Shown here piece by piece: positions 1-8,425 of a stretch of 64,000 nucleotides of DNA (positions are counted from its first letter, which is position 1; the number at the start of each line of letters is the position of its first letter). The DNA lies in the NCBI RefSeq assembly GCF_016862075.1, contig NZ_BOMG01000103.1:86324-150323 (forward strand). Reading direction: 5' to 3'. The stretch is from Actinoplanes couchii (lineage in GTDB: Bacteria > Actinomycetota > Actinomycetes > Mycobacteriales > Micromonosporaceae). Made by a program: the position numbers and the translations under genes. The notes under the pieces were generated by a model. That model did not search any database. It saw only the letters and a program-made list of their open reading frames with translations, and was not told the origin of the DNA.

Positions 1-168
1 GCCGTAGACGTCGGCGGTGTCGATGAAGTTGATGCCGGCGTCCAGGGCCCGGTGGATGATCCGGGCACAGTCGCCGGGGTCGGGATTGCCGTACGGGCCG
101 AACATCATGGTGCCGAGACAGTAGGGGCTGACCTGGATGCCGGTGCGGCCGAGCGGGCGGGTGCGCAT
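1..168 (-). CDS. Aldo/keto reductase, N-terminal part (runs off window)
   Basis: The first 56 codons of an aldo/keto reductase are visible; the rest lies beyond the left edge. The start reads MRTRPLGRTGIQVSPYCLGT, a typical family N-terminus, and the segment FIDTADVYG near residues 48-56 carries the Asp and Tyr of the active site. The family reduces aldehydes and ketones with NADPH in a TIM barrel. Its ATG shares one base with the TGA of the upstream membrane-protein gene (TGATG), so the two are probably translationally coupled. Substrate unknown. Confidence 0.9.
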   Translation of the reverse strand, partial: MRTRPLGRTGIQVSPYCLGTMMFGPYGNPDPGDCARIIHRALDAGINFIDTADVYG

Positions 169-581
169 CAGACGGCGACCAGGATCGTGCTGACCAGCAG
201 GCTGCCGAGCACGTGGTAGCCACCGGAGATGACCGCGTACCGCAGAGGGTGGGGGAAGTTGGGGTTGATCGCGATGGTGACGGTGTTGGTGGCCAGATAG
301 CCGACACCGACGATCAGACCGAAGATCAGGGCGTCGCCGTACGCGGTGATGTCCAGGACGGCGATCAGGAACGCGCTGGTGAGCGTGATGATCAGACCGG
401 TGATCGGCGGCCCGGCCAGGAACAGCGGGGTGGTCGGGGACTTGGCGCCCACGTCACGGCCCAGGGAGCGGTTGTACGCCGCCGGGAACAGCGCCGCGAA
501 CCAGAGGCCGCCGAGCAGGGTCAGGACGATGAAACCGGCCAGGATGCCGAGCCAGTTGAGGTTTCCGAGAACGTCGAACAT
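168..581 (-). CDS. DUF1761 family small membrane protein
   Basis: A 137-residue hydrophobic protein with about four membrane helices (roughly residues 8-30, 52-73, 80-102 and 115-136). The N-terminal segment with LNWLGILAGFIV and the FPAAYNRSLG stretch fit the DUF1761 family, whose role is unknown. It lies 40 bp after an HxlR regulator gene and overlaps the aldo/keto reductase start, so the three probably form one operon. No catalytic motif is visible. Confidence 0.8.
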   Translation of the reverse strand: MFDVLGNLNWLGILAGFIVLTLLGGLWFAALFPAAYNRSLGRDVGAKSPTTPLFLAGPPITGLIITLTSAFLIAVLDITAYGDALIFGLIVGVGYLATNTVTIAINPNFPHPLRYAVISGGYHVLGSLLVSTILVAV

Positions 582-621
582 GGTGTCGAGGTTCGCAGCG
601 GTAGAGGACAGGGTGTGTCCG

Positions 622-1008
622 CTACTCGGAGTCGTATCGGGAACGGGCCTCCCGTACCGCCTCCTGATGACGCACCGACCAGTGCAGCAGCCCGGTCAGC
701 GGGCCGGCCAGGGACCGACCGGAATCGGTCAGCTCGTACTCGACCTTCGGCGGCACACACGCGTGCACCGTCCGGGTGAGCAGCCCGTCGCGTTCCAGAT
801 TCCGCAGCGTGTGGGTGAGCATGCGCTGGCTGACACCTTCGGCGGCACGCATCAGCTCGGTGAACCGGCGCGGCCCTGGCAGCAGCAGCACCACGACGAT
901 CACCGTCCAGCGATCGCCGATGCGGTCCAGGGTGTCACGCAGCGGGCACTGTTCCTTCATCGCCGGGGTCACCGTCATACCCGGCGGAAGCAGCAGGTCG
1001 AGGTCCAA
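622..1008 (-). CDS. HxlR family winged-helix transcriptional regulator
   Basis: 128 residues with the HxlR signature: CPLRDTLDRIGDRWTVIVVV, then the recognition segment ending VSQRMLTHTLRNLERDGLLT and the wing VPPKVEYELTDSG. The Cys at residue 20 sits where redox- or quinone-sensing HxlR proteins carry their sensory Cys. The TTG start at 1008 is supported by GGGAG six bases upstream; an internal Met at residue 11 is an alternative. It is divergent from an NmrA-type oxidoreductase gene, the usual arrangement for an HxlR regulator and its target. Confidence 0.9.
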   Translation of the reverse strand: MDLDLLLPPGMTVTPAMKEQCPLRDTLDRIGDRWTVIVVVLLLPGPRRFTELMRAAEGVSQRMLTHTLRNLERDGLLTRTVHACVPPKVEYELTDSGRSLAGPLTGLLHWSVRHQEAVREARSRYDSE

Positions 1009-1076
1009 TGGTTACTCCCGTGTGCCTGAGGCGGTTCGAAGTGCCGTCTTCCGGTCGCTGCGGATGGTCGCCGACG

Positions 1077-1838
1077 ATGGGTGGCGTGATCAAACGAATT
1101 GCGGTGACAGGTGGCGCCGGGGCGCTCGGGGCGGCGGTCGTCCAGAGACTGCGGGACCGGGCCGACGTGATCGTCGTGACGCGACGCCCGGATGTCGTAC
1201 CACAGGATCGGGAAGTGCGCCGTGCCGATTTCGACAGCATCGAACCGGCGGCGTTCGCCGGCGCCGACGCGGTGCTGGTGGTGAGCACCGACGAGCGGGA
1301 CGGCCGGAAGAAGGCGGCCCAGCACGCGGCGGCTTTCACCGCGGCAGCGGCCGCCGGGGTGAAACACCTGGTCTACACGTCGCTGGTCGGCTGTGACGGG
1401 CCGCCGGATCTGCTCAACGCGGCACACCGGGACTCGGAGGCGGCGCTGCGCGGCACCGGGGTGCCGTGGACGGCGCTGCGCAACAACCTCTACTTCGAAG
1501 GGCTCGACGAGCGACAGGCCACCACCGGCCGGTACGTCAGCAACCACGGTACCGGCGCCGTGTCCTACGTCGACCGGGACCGCTGTGCGGAAGTGGCCGC
1601 GGCAACGCTGCTCGGCGAGGCGCGAGGGGTGGTCGAGGTGCACGGCCCGAGAGCGTGGGACGCGGTCGCGGTGGCGGAACTGTTCGGGCAGCGGCTGGGA
1701 CGAGAGGTGATCCCGGTGCTCCTGGACGATCAGGAGTACCGGGACCATTTGCTCGGCACCGGCGCACCGGCCGCCCTGGCCGAGGCGCTTGTTGCGCTCG
1801 GGCAGGCGGTGCGGGCCGGCGTCTACCTCAGTAGGTGA
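1077..1838 (+). CDS. NmrA-like NAD(P)-binding oxidoreductase (atypical SDR)
   Basis: 253 residues starting MGGVIKRIAVTGGAGALGAA, a Rossmann GGxGxxG loop close to the N-terminus, followed by VYTSLVG and the GVPWTALRNNLYFEGL segment typical of NmrA/QOR2-like proteins that reduce quinones or sense NAD(P)H. I chose ATG 1077 because the Rossmann strand should begin the protein; 23 upstream in-frame codons look unrelated. It is divergent from the HxlR gene at 622-1008 and its last codons overlap the end of the convergent lyase gene by about 11 bp. Confidence 0.85.
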   Translation: MGGVIKRIAVTGGAGALGAAVVQRLRDRADVIVVTRRPDVVPQDREVRRADFDSIEPAAFAGADAVLVVSTDERDGRKKAAQHAAAFTAAAAAGVKHLVYTSLVGCDGPPDLLNAAHRDSEAALRGTGVPWTALRNNLYFEGLDERQATTGRYVSNHGTGAVSYVDRDRCAEVAAATLLGEARGVVEVHGPRAWDAVAVAELFGQRLGREVIPVLLDDQEYRDHLLGTGAPAALAEALVALGQAVRAGVYLSR

Positions 1839-4041
1839 TGTTCGGCCGGGGCGGGGTGCTCATGTTCGCGCCGAGGAAGTAGTCGACGTGGTGGGACTGG
1901 ACATAACCCTTCAAGGTCATCGCGTTGCGGTACGCCGGGTTGTGGGTGAGCGTGTAGAGACGCGTACTCGACGGGATGTTGGTGGTGAAAATGATCAGCT
2001 CGCTGGCGGCGGCGTTGGTGTAGACGACCTCCTCGCGCCAGTCCCCGAGGATGTCGCCGACCAGCAGCGGGTTGGGGCCGCCGTAGGCGTTGACCGCGCC
2101 GTACGTCCAGTTGGCCAGCAGCCGGGGCACGCTCCCGGTGGCGGTCGGCGCGGCCGGGTTCCACTTCTCGAACTTGCCGTCGTTGAGCAGTTCCATCGTG
2201 GTGTCGCCGTCCCACCACAGGCCCAGGTGCGGCCACGGGCGCAGGGACGTGTTCGGTTCGGCGAGCTGGTTCGTGGGAGCGTTGTAAAGGCCGGAGAAGG
2301 ACCACACCTCCATTCCCGGCGTACGCGGATCGATGTCACCGGCCATGCCACGGCCGACGTCCCCGACACCGGATTCGACGTGCTTCCAGATGATCTGCCC
2401 GGACGCGGCGTCGTAGTAGTACTCGCGCAGCCCGCTCGGGTTGTCCTGCTGCACCGCGTACCCCTGCAGCCCGGGGCGGGACGGGTCCATCTTGGCGATG
2501 TGGAACCGGTCGCCGTGCACCACGCCCTGCGGGCCGAGGGTGTACCGCAGGGTGCCGTTGCCGTTGAGCACGAACCCGATCTCGGCGATCTCGTCGCGCC
2601 CGTCACCGTCCACGTCGATGATGCGGGTGTTGTGGCCGTCGGGTGCGTCCTGGTTGCCGCGCAGCCACTTCCACTGCATGGTGACGGCGCTGCCGGTGAA
2701 CCGCCAGGCGGTGAACATCAGGTTGAAGGCGCCACTGCCGACCCGGTTCTTCATGTACGCCACCAGGCTCGGGTTGACGCCGTCCAGATGCCCGACCCCG
2801 AACCGGGCCATCAGCGGACCGTCGGCCAGGTAGTCGGTGGGCACCGCGGCGGAGGCCCGCAGCGCGCCGGTGCGCCCGTCCAGGATCGCGATGAACTGAC
2901 GGTTGTTGTCGGCGTTGGTGAAGGTGACGCCGTTTCCGAAACGGACACCGTTCGCGATCCGCAGGGCGACCTCGGCCCGGCCGTCGCCGTCCAGGTCGTA
3001 GACGGTCACGCCGTCGTTGTGGCCGACGTCGATCACCGACGAGCCGCCCTCGATGTTGTCCTGGTTGGTGCTGTTCGGGCCCAGGTCGACAGTCCACAGG
3101 AAGGTACCGTCGCCGCGGTACGCCTCGATGCTCTGTGGTGACGTCTGGCGGTCGATGACGAAGTCGAACTCGCCGTCACCGTCCAGATCCCCGGTCCACG
3201 CGAACTTGACCGGGCCGCCGGCGCGCAGCGGTAGACGTACGACAGGCTCGGTCGCGTGGTTGGCGGTGAGGGTGAAAGCGCTGCTGGGGGCCTGCTCGGT
3301 GCCGTTGACCACCGGGCGGACCCGATAGGTGTTGACCTTGGTCAGGTCGGCGGTGGTGTCGGTCAGGTTGGTGCCGCCGGTCAGCACCGCGCTGTTGAGC
3401 TTGACCTCGGTGGCGCCGGCCGTGGACCGGTAGACGTTGAATCCGATGCCGTCCGGGTCGAGACCGAGCAGCCGCCACGCGACCAGGACGCTGCTCGCGC
3501 TCGCCCGGACCGCGACGACACCGCGGCCCAGGGTCTCCATCCGGCGGGCGGCGGCGGTGTTCGCCACGTCCACGTCCAGGTAGTCGATGTTGGCGAGGCC
3601 GCCGGCGCTGGTCGCGGCGATCCGGACCGTGTTGCTGCCGGCCCGCAGCGCGGCGGTGAGCGTGACACTGGTCCAGCGGTTCCAGCCGCCGGTGGTGGCG
3701 AACGGGGACGTGGCCTGCACGACGGTGCCGTTCACGCTGATCGCGGCGGTGCGGTCGACGGCGTTGCCGTTGGCGTACCGGATGGTGAGGGTGGCGTTTC
3801 CGGCCGTTGCGGCGGTGACGGTGAACTGCGCGGCGGTGCCGGCACCGCTGTTGCCGTCGCAGAACCCGCTGCCGGAGTACCCGGAGTAGGTGGTGGCGAT
3901 CACGCCGTCGCAGGTGGCGGGCGCCGTCTCGGCTTCGTGGCGGACGGTGGCGGCGCTCGCGTTCTGGGCCGCGACGACGCCGCCGGTGGACAGGAGAAGG
4001 ACCGTGACGGGGATGATCGCGGCCTTCAGGGCTCGGTGCAT
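1828..4041 (-). CDS. Secreted rhamnogalacturonan lyase (PL11) with CBM35
   Basis: 737 residues. Residues 1-31 are a Sec signal peptide (basic start, hydrophobic core, cleavage near NASA-AT). Residues 34-165 form a CBM35-like module (RHEAETAP start, GGWNRWTSVTL, IDYLDVDV). Residues 170-737 match polysaccharide lyase family 11: the METLGRGVVAV start, a fibronectin-like segment, then repeated DxDGDG calcium-binding loops such as DLDGDGEFDF and DVDGDGRDE of the eight-bladed propeller. The family cleaves the rhamnogalacturonan I backbone of pectin by beta-elimination outside the cell. The GH42 galactosidase at 5081 could process the galactan side chains. A LacI-type operator lies in its upstream region. 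Confidence 0.93.
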   Translation of the reverse strand: MHRALKAAIIPVTVLLLSTGGVVAAQNASAATVRHEAETAPATCDGVIATTYSGYSGSGFCDGNSGAGTAAQFTVTAATAGNATLTIRYANGNAVDRTAAISVNGTVVQATSPFATTGGWNRWTSVTLTAALRAGSNTVRIAATSAGGLANIDYLDVDVANTAAARRMETLGRGVVAVRASASSVLVAWRLLGLDPDGIGFNVYRSTAGATEVKLNSAVLTGGTNLTDTTADLTKVNTYRVRPVVNGTEQAPSSAFTLTANHATEPVVRLPLRAGGPVKFAWTGDLDGDGEFDFVIDRQTSPQSIEAYRGDGTFLWTVDLGPNSTNQDNIEGGSSVIDVGHNDGVTVYDLDGDGRAEVALRIANGVRFGNGVTFTNADNNRQFIAILDGRTGALRASAAVPTDYLADGPLMARFGVGHLDGVNPSLVAYMKNRVGSGAFNLMFTAWRFTGSAVTMQWKWLRGNQDAPDGHNTRIIDVDGDGRDEIAEIGFVLNGNGTLRYTLGPQGVVHGDRFHIAKMDPSRPGLQGYAVQQDNPSGLREYYYDAASGQIIWKHVESGVGDVGRGMAGDIDPRTPGMEVWSFSGLYNAPTNQLAEPNTSLRPWPHLGLWWDGDTTMELLNDGKFEKWNPAAPTATGSVPRLLANWTYGAVNAYGGPNPLLVGDILGDWREEVVYTNAAASELIIFTTNIPSSTRLYTLTHNPAYRNAMTLKGYVQSHHVDYFLGANMSTPPRPNITY

Positions 4042-4063
4042 GTGAGCTCCCGGGGGATGGGGT

Positions 4064-4077
4064 TAAACCGCTTTCAA
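4064..4077 (-). promoter_or_regulatory. Putative LacI-type operator upstream of PL11 lyase
   Basis: The lyase-strand sequence TTGAAAGCGGTTTA, 23 bp before the start codon, fits the central CG and flanking T/A pattern of LacI-family operators. A second related copy (TGAAGCGGTTAA, 4122-4133) lies about 50 bp away. No LacI gene is in the window, so the regulator would be encoded elsewhere. Inferred from sequence only. Confidence 0.4.
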
Positions 4078-4093
4078 TGTTTCCCCGAGGTTA

Positions 4094-4108
4094 AGCATCA
4101 AAGATGCT
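4094..4108. promoter_or_regulatory. Perfect inverted repeat in lyase/HxlR intergenic region
   Basis: AGCATC, three bases AAA, then GATGCT: a perfect 6-bp dyad midway between the divergent lyase and HxlR genes. It is placed like an operator, but the protein that binds it is unknown. Confidence 0.4.
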
Positions 4109-4169
4109 CGATGCAATGCGGTGAAGCGGTTAACTTGCGGTTACCCGGTCACTGTTGGAGAGTGTGCCG

Positions 4170-4556
4170 GTGGGAACCAGGCAGGAGATCAGCGCGATAC
4201 CGCCGGACGCCGATCTGGCCCGGGCCGACTCACTGGCGCGGGAGATCTTCACCGACATCGCCAACAAGTGGGCCCTGCTGATCATCGAGTTCGTCGGGCA
4301 GCGCACGATGCGCTTCAGCGAGCTGCGCGACGCCATCGGCGGCATCAGCCACAAGATGCTCACCCAGAACCTGCGGACCCTGGAACGCAACGGCCTGATC
4401 ACCCGCACCGTCTACGCGACGATCCCGCCCAAGGTGGAGTACTCGCTGACCGAAGCCGGTCAGGCACTGCGCACGGTGGTGGACGGGATGTGCGGCTGGA
4501 CCCAGGAGTACCTGCCGCACATCGAGGCCGCCCGCCGCGACTTCGGCCCGTCCTAG
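4170..4556 (+). CDS. HxlR family transcriptional regulator
   Basis: 128 residues with the HxlR fold: IFTDIANKWALLIIEFVG, then FSELRDAIGGISHKMLTQNL (recognition helix) and the wing IPPKVEYSLTEAGQAL. It has no Cys in the usual sensory position, unlike the HxlR at 622. I chose GTG 4170 because GGAG lies nine bases upstream; TTG 4155 and GTG 4164 are in-frame alternatives. It converges on the RidA gene, with the two stop codons sharing CTAG. GGTTAC half-sites before it and before its neighbours suggest it controls this island. Confidence 0.88.
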   Translation: MGTRQEISAIPPDADLARADSLAREIFTDIANKWALLIIEFVGQRTMRFSELRDAIGGISHKMLTQNLRTLERNGLITRTVYATIPPKVEYSLTEAGQALRTVVDGMCGWTQEYLPHIEAARRDFGPS

Positions 4557-4960
4557 TCCAGGGCCGCCGTCACCTCCAGCTCGACCAGGTGCTCGGGCAC
4601 GTCCAGGGTGACGATGCCGAACAGCGACGCCGGCGGGGACGCGGTGATGCCCAGCCGGGCCGCCGCCCGCTGCATGCCCTCGACCAGGGCGCCCATCTTC
4701 TCCGGCTGCCAGTCCACGACGTGCACGGTCAGCTTCACCACGTCGTCGAAGCTTGCGCCCACGCCGGCCAGCGCGGCGGCCACGTTCACGTAGCACTGCT
4801 CGACCTGGGCGGCCAGATCGCCGATACCGACCGTGGTGCCGTCCGCCTGCCAGGCGACCTGCCCGGCGACGTGCACCAGCTTCGACCCGGTAGCCACCGA
4901 CACCTGGTGGTAGACGGGTACGACGGGCAGTCCGGGCGGGTTGATCAGCGTTACGGCCAT
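4553..4960 (-). CDS. RidA/YjgF/UK114 family protein
   Basis: 135 residues with the Rid-family pattern: VAGQVAWQADGTTVG, AQVEQCYVNVAAALAGVG, VVKLTVHVVD and a C-terminal segment ending LVELEVTAAL. Classical RidA hydrolyses reactive enamines/imines, but the usual Arg near position 105 is not obvious here, so this may be a Rid subfamily with another job. It ends head-on against the HxlR gene with a 4-bp overlap. The promoter region holds a perfect GGTTACT/AGTAACC dyad. Confidence 0.85.
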   Translation of the reverse strand: MAVTLINPPGLPVVPVYHQVSVATGSKLVHVAGQVAWQADGTTVGIGDLAAQVEQCYVNVAAALAGVGASFDDVVKLTVHVVDWQPEKMGALVEGMQRAAARLGITASPPASLFGIVTLDVPEHLVELEVTAALD

Positions 4961-4978
4961 GGGTGGTGCCTCTCTCTC

Positions 4979-4993
4979 GGTTACTCAGTAACC
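4979..4993. promoter_or_regulatory. GGTTACT-C-AGTAACC operator upstream of RidA gene
   Basis: A perfect 7-bp inverted repeat with a one-base centre lies 18 bp before the RidA start. The same GGTTAC half-site occurs at 4139-4144 just before the HxlR gene, and as GTAACC at 5053-5058 before the GH42 gene. This makes the nearby HxlR protein the likely ligand. Inferred. Confidence 0.55.
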
Positions 4994-5080
4994 GTAAGAG
5001 ACCGAAACTGACCTGTGAAGAAGGCACTAATTCGGAACCCGGTCACCTTCAGGTAACCGCATCCGGTAGAGAATGCGCTG

Positions 5081-7135
5081 GTGAGCAACAAGTATCAGCG
5101 TCCGGACCGGGTTCGTTTCGGTGCGGCGTACTACCACGAGTACCAGCCCACCGAGCGGCTCAAGACCGATCTTGATCAGATGGCGGAGGCCAAGTTCTCG
5201 GTCATCCGGGTCGGCGAATCGGTGTGGTCGACCTGGGAACCGCGTAACGGTGAGTTCGAGCTCGACTGGCTGCAGCCGGTTCTCGACGGGGCGCACGAGC
5301 GTGGCATCGGGGTCATCCTCGGCACGCCGACCTATGCGGTTCCGCCATGGCTGGCCCGGCTCTACCCGGAGATCGCCGGGGAGCACGCCACCGGGCAGCG
5401 CAACGCGTGGGGTGCGCGGCAGGAGGCCGACTACACCCATCCGGCGTTCCGGTTCCACGCCGAGCGGGTCAGCCGCCGCATCCTGGAACGGTACGCCTCG
5501 CACCCCGCGGTCATCGGGTTCCAGGTCGACAACGAGCCCGGCAACGTGCTGCTGCACAACGAGGGCGTGTGCCAGCGGTTCGTGGACTGGCTGCGCGCCA
5601 GGTACGGCGACGTGCAGACCCTGAACCGCGAGTGGGGCCTGGTCTACTGGTCGCACCGGCTGTCGGACTGGTCGGACCTGTGGCGCCCGGACGGCAACGC
5701 GCAACCGCAGTACGACCTGGCCTGGCGGGTCTTCCAGAACCAGCAGGCCACCGAGTACATCGGCTGGCAGGCCGACATCGCCCGGGAGTACGCCCGCCCG
5801 GACCAGTTCGTCACCACCTGCATCGCCTTCGACCGGGCCGCCGTCGACGACCGGACCCTGGCCGGGGTCCTCGACGTCACCTCCGGCAACCCGTACTACG
5901 ACATGCAGGACGCGCTCCGGCTCCCGGACGAGCGGGCCCGCCCGCAGGACTGGACCACCCGCGGCACGTGGGCGCTGTACCAGAGCGCGGACCGGATGTT
6001 CTCGGCGCGCCAGGAGCCGTTCCTGGTCACCGAGACCGACGCCCAGGCGATCGGGCATTCCTACGTCAACCGCCCGGCGTACGACGGCCAGTGGCGTCAG
6101 GTGGCATGGGCCCTGATCTCCCGGGGCGCGGAGGCGATCGAGTACTGGCACTGGCACACCCTGCACTTCGGCACCGAGACCTACTGGGGTGGCGTGCTGC
6201 CGCACAGCGGGCGCCCGGGGCGGGTCTACCGGGAGATCGCCCGGATCGGCGCCGAGCTCGACCGGGCCGGCGCGACGGTGACCGGGCTGACGCCGGGGGC
6301 CGACGTCGCGTTCGTCTACTCGACCGAGAGCAAACGGGCCCTGGAGTTCCAGCCGTCCCTGGCCACGGGGTCCGGCGAACCTGATCTCCGGACGTACACG
6401 GAAATCAATGACGCCTTCTATCGTGGCTCTTTCGACGCGAAACTGCAGAGCCGGGTGTGGCACGCCGCGCATCTGACCGCCCGGCCGGCGGCGGACGTGG
6501 CCCGGGAGCATCCGGTGCTGGTCGCCGCGGCGCTCTACATCACCACCGACGCCGACCTGGACTGGCTGCTCGCCTACGCCGAGGCCGGCGGGCACCTGAT
6601 CCTCGGGCCGCGCACCGGGTACGCCGACCACGAGGCGCGGGCGCGCAACGAGCAGCACCCGGCCCGGCTGTACGAGGCCGCCGGTGTCGTCTACGACGAG
6701 TTCAGCAACATCGACGAGCCGATCACGGTGACCGGTTACGGCCACGCCACCCGCTGGATCGACGGTCTCGTCCCGACCACCGCCGAGGTTCTCGCGTCCT
6801 ACGAGCACCCGCACTTCCAGCAGTGGGCGGCGGTCACCACCAAAGAACACGGCACGGGCCGGATCACCACCGTCGGTACGGTTCCCGACCCGGCGTTCGC
6901 CCGCGAACTGTTCGCCGGCACCGCCGGGCCCTGGACGCCGTCGATCCCGGAGCTGACCGTCACCTCGGCCGTCAACCGGGACGGCCGTCAGCTGCGGTTC
7001 GTGCACAACTGGTCGTGGGACGAGCAGACCTTCACCGTCCCGGTGGCCTGCTCGGACGTGCTCGCCGACGCATCTTTCGAGGCCGGCGAGCCGATCGCGC
7101 TGGGACCGTGGGACGTGCGGGTGCTGGTGCTCTGA
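5081..7135 (+). CDS. GH42 beta-galactosidase
   Basis: 684 residues, the usual length for glycoside hydrolase family 42. The N-terminal TIM barrel holds the acid/base Glu152 in VDNEPGN and the nucleophile Glu318 in LVTETDAQ. It is followed by the trimerisation domain (about 395-610, with LDWLLAYAEAGGHLILGPRTG) and a C-terminal beta domain. There is no signal peptide, so it should act in the cytoplasm on imported galacto-oligosaccharides, for instance those released from pectin galactan. GTG 5081 is the only sensible start. GGTCAC and GTAACC half-sites 25-40 bp upstream suggest co-regulation with the RidA gene. Confidence 0.95.
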   Translation: MSNKYQRPDRVRFGAAYYHEYQPTERLKTDLDQMAEAKFSVIRVGESVWSTWEPRNGEFELDWLQPVLDGAHERGIGVILGTPTYAVPPWLARLYPEIAGEHATGQRNAWGARQEADYTHPAFRFHAERVSRRILERYASHPAVIGFQVDNEPGNVLLHNEGVCQRFVDWLRARYGDVQTLNREWGLVYWSHRLSDWSDLWRPDGNAQPQYDLAWRVFQNQQATEYIGWQADIAREYARPDQFVTTCIAFDRAAVDDRTLAGVLDVTSGNPYYDMQDALRLPDERARPQDWTTRGTWALYQSADRMFSARQEPFLVTETDAQAIGHSYVNRPAYDGQWRQVAWALISRGAEAIEYWHWHTLHFGTETYWGGVLPHSGRPGRVYREIARIGAELDRAGATVTGLTPGADVAFVYSTESKRALEFQPSLATGSGEPDLRTYTEINDAFYRGSFDAKLQSRVWHAAHLTARPAADVAREHPVLVAAALYITTDADLDWLLAYAEAGGHLILGPRTGYADHEARARNEQHPARLYEAAGVVYDEFSNIDEPITVTGYGHATRWIDGLVPTTAEVLASYEHPHFQQWAAVTTKEHGTGRITTVGTVPDPAFARELFAGTAGPWTPSIPELTVTSAVNRDGRQLRFVHNWSWDEQTFTVPVACSDVLADASFEAGEPIALGPWDVRVLVL

Positions 7136-7146
7136 CGTGTGTTGCG

Positions 7147-7175
7147 GGCCGCCGGGGGCTCAGCCCTTGGCGGCC
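7147..7175. terminator. Hairpin at convergent GH42/peroxiredoxin ends
   Basis: GGCCGCC and GGCGGCC arms enclose an inner GGGCT/AGCCC pairing. The 3' part lies inside the last codons of the peroxiredoxin gene. It is placed as a shared terminator, with no T-run. Confidence 0.45.
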
Positions 7176-7624
7176 TTCAGCGCGTCCGCGGCGTGCTGGT
7201 TCATGTCCAGCTCGCTGTGGATCACGTCGATGATCTTCTGGTCGGTGCCGATCACGAACGTCATCCGCTTGGTGCTCAGCGGGCCGAGCGCCAGCTTGCG
7301 CTTCACCCCGTACGCCGCCGCGGCCGTCATCTCCGGGTCGGACAGCAACGGGTAGTCGAACTTGTGCAGGTCGGCGAACTCCTTCTGCTTCGCCACCGGG
7401 TCCTTGCTGATGCCGACCCGCTGCACCCCGGCGTCGCGGAACTCGGCCGCCAGATCACGGAAATGGCAGGCTTCCGCGGTGCAGCCCTTGGTCATCGCGG
7501 CGGGGTAGAAGAAGAGGACCACAGGGCCGTCCGCCAGCAGCTCGGTCAGCTTGCGCGGGGTGCCGTCCTGGTCGGGAAGTTCGAAGTCGGGCGCGATGTC
7601 GCCCTTGCCGATGCTCACCCGCAC
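7160..7624 (-). CDS. Peroxiredoxin, PrxQ/Bcp type
   Basis: 154 residues of thioredoxin fold. The peroxidatic Cys48 lies in TKGCTAEACHFRD and a second Cys five residues on (Cys53) matches the resolving Cys of atypical two-Cys PrxQ/Bcp proteins. The usual TPG before the active Cys is TKG here. The family reduces hydrogen and organic peroxides with thioredoxin electrons. Start is GTG 7624; the third codon is also GTG and could serve. It is a single gene, divergent from the phosphotransferase at 7671. Confidence 0.92.
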   Translation of the reverse strand: MRVSIGKGDIAPDFELPDQDGTPRKLTELLADGPVVLFFYPAAMTKGCTAEACHFRDLAAEFRDAGVQRVGISKDPVAKQKEFADLHKFDYPLLSDPEMTAAAAYGVKRKLALGPLSTKRMTFVIGTDQKIIDVIHSELDMNQHAADALKAAKG

Positions 7625-7670
7625 GACGATACGGGAGTGAAAAGACTTCGCATCCGTGCCATGGTGAGAC

Positions 7671-8423
7671 GTGTCCTACGAAGAGATCCCGCTCACCGGC
7701 GGCAACGTGTCGGCAGGCGTGGTCCGGATCGGTGACACCGTGCGCCGTCCGGCCGGCTTCTGGACGCCGGCGGTGCACGCGTTGCTCGACCACCTGTGGT
7801 CGGCCGGGTTCCGGGGTGCGCCCCGGCCGCTCGGGTTCGACGCGGCCGGGCGGGAGGTGCTGACGTTCATCCCCGGTACGGTTCCGTGGCCCGATCCGTT
7901 GGACTCGCTCGTGCCGGTCGGGCGGTTGATCCGCGATCTGCACGACGCGTGTGCGAGCTTCGTCCCGCCGCCGGACGCGCGGTGGAACGCCCTGATCCCG
8001 GCCGACCGGGACGAGCAGATCGTGCACCACGACCTGGCGCCGTGGAACCTGGTCGCCGGCTCGGGCATGGCGTTCATCGACTGGGACGGGGCGGCGCCGG
8101 GCTCACGGTTGTGGGATCTCGCGTACGCGGTGCACGGTTTTGTCCCGATGTCCCCGAACCCGGAACTACGCCGGGACGACGCCGGCGAACGGCTGCGGGA
8201 GCTGATCGACGCCTACGGCCTGGACGAGACGGACCGGCGCGCGCTGGCGCCGATGCTGGCCACCCGGACCCGGGCCATGCACGACTTCCTGCGCGACCAG
8301 GCCGCCCTCGGCACCGAGCCCTGGACCACCCATTGGCGCACCGGCCACGGCGACGCGTGGCGCGCCGACGCCGACTACACCGAGAGGAACACCGACCTGT
8401 GGACCAAGGCATTGCTGGCCTGA
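7671..8423 (+). CDS. APH-family phosphotransferase
   Basis: 250 residues with an aminoglycoside/choline-kinase-like fold. The catalytic loop is VHHDLAPWNLV (His-x-Asp-x4-Asn) near residue 123, followed by FIDWDGAAPGSRLWDLAY holding the Mg-binding Asp. The N-terminal nucleotide lobe is short. Such genes are common in actinomycetes and the substrate cannot be told from sequence; resistance should not be assumed. The GTG start at 8426 of the next gene lies 2 bp after its stop, so the two are probably cotranscribed. Confidence 0.85.
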   Translation: MSYEEIPLTGGNVSAGVVRIGDTVRRPAGFWTPAVHALLDHLWSAGFRGAPRPLGFDAAGREVLTFIPGTVPWPDPLDSLVPVGRLIRDLHDACASFVPPPDARWNALIPADRDEQIVHHDLAPWNLVAGSGMAFIDWDGAAPGSRLWDLAYAVHGFVPMSPNPELRRDDAGERLRELIDAYGLDETDRRALAPMLATRTRAMHDFLRDQAALGTEPWTTHWRTGHGDAWRADADYTERNTDLWTKALLA

Positions 8424-8425
8424 CC

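Noticed and set aside
1789..3141. 450-codon plus-strand open frame
   Set aside because: Antisense to the PL11 lyase; no recognisable domain.
5027..7006. 659-codon minus-strand open frame
   Set aside because: Shadow of the GH42 gene, whose catalytic motifs are unambiguous on the plus strand.
7671..8423. Aminoglycoside resistance gene
   Set aside because: Only the general phosphotransferase loop is recognisable; nothing points to a drug substrate.
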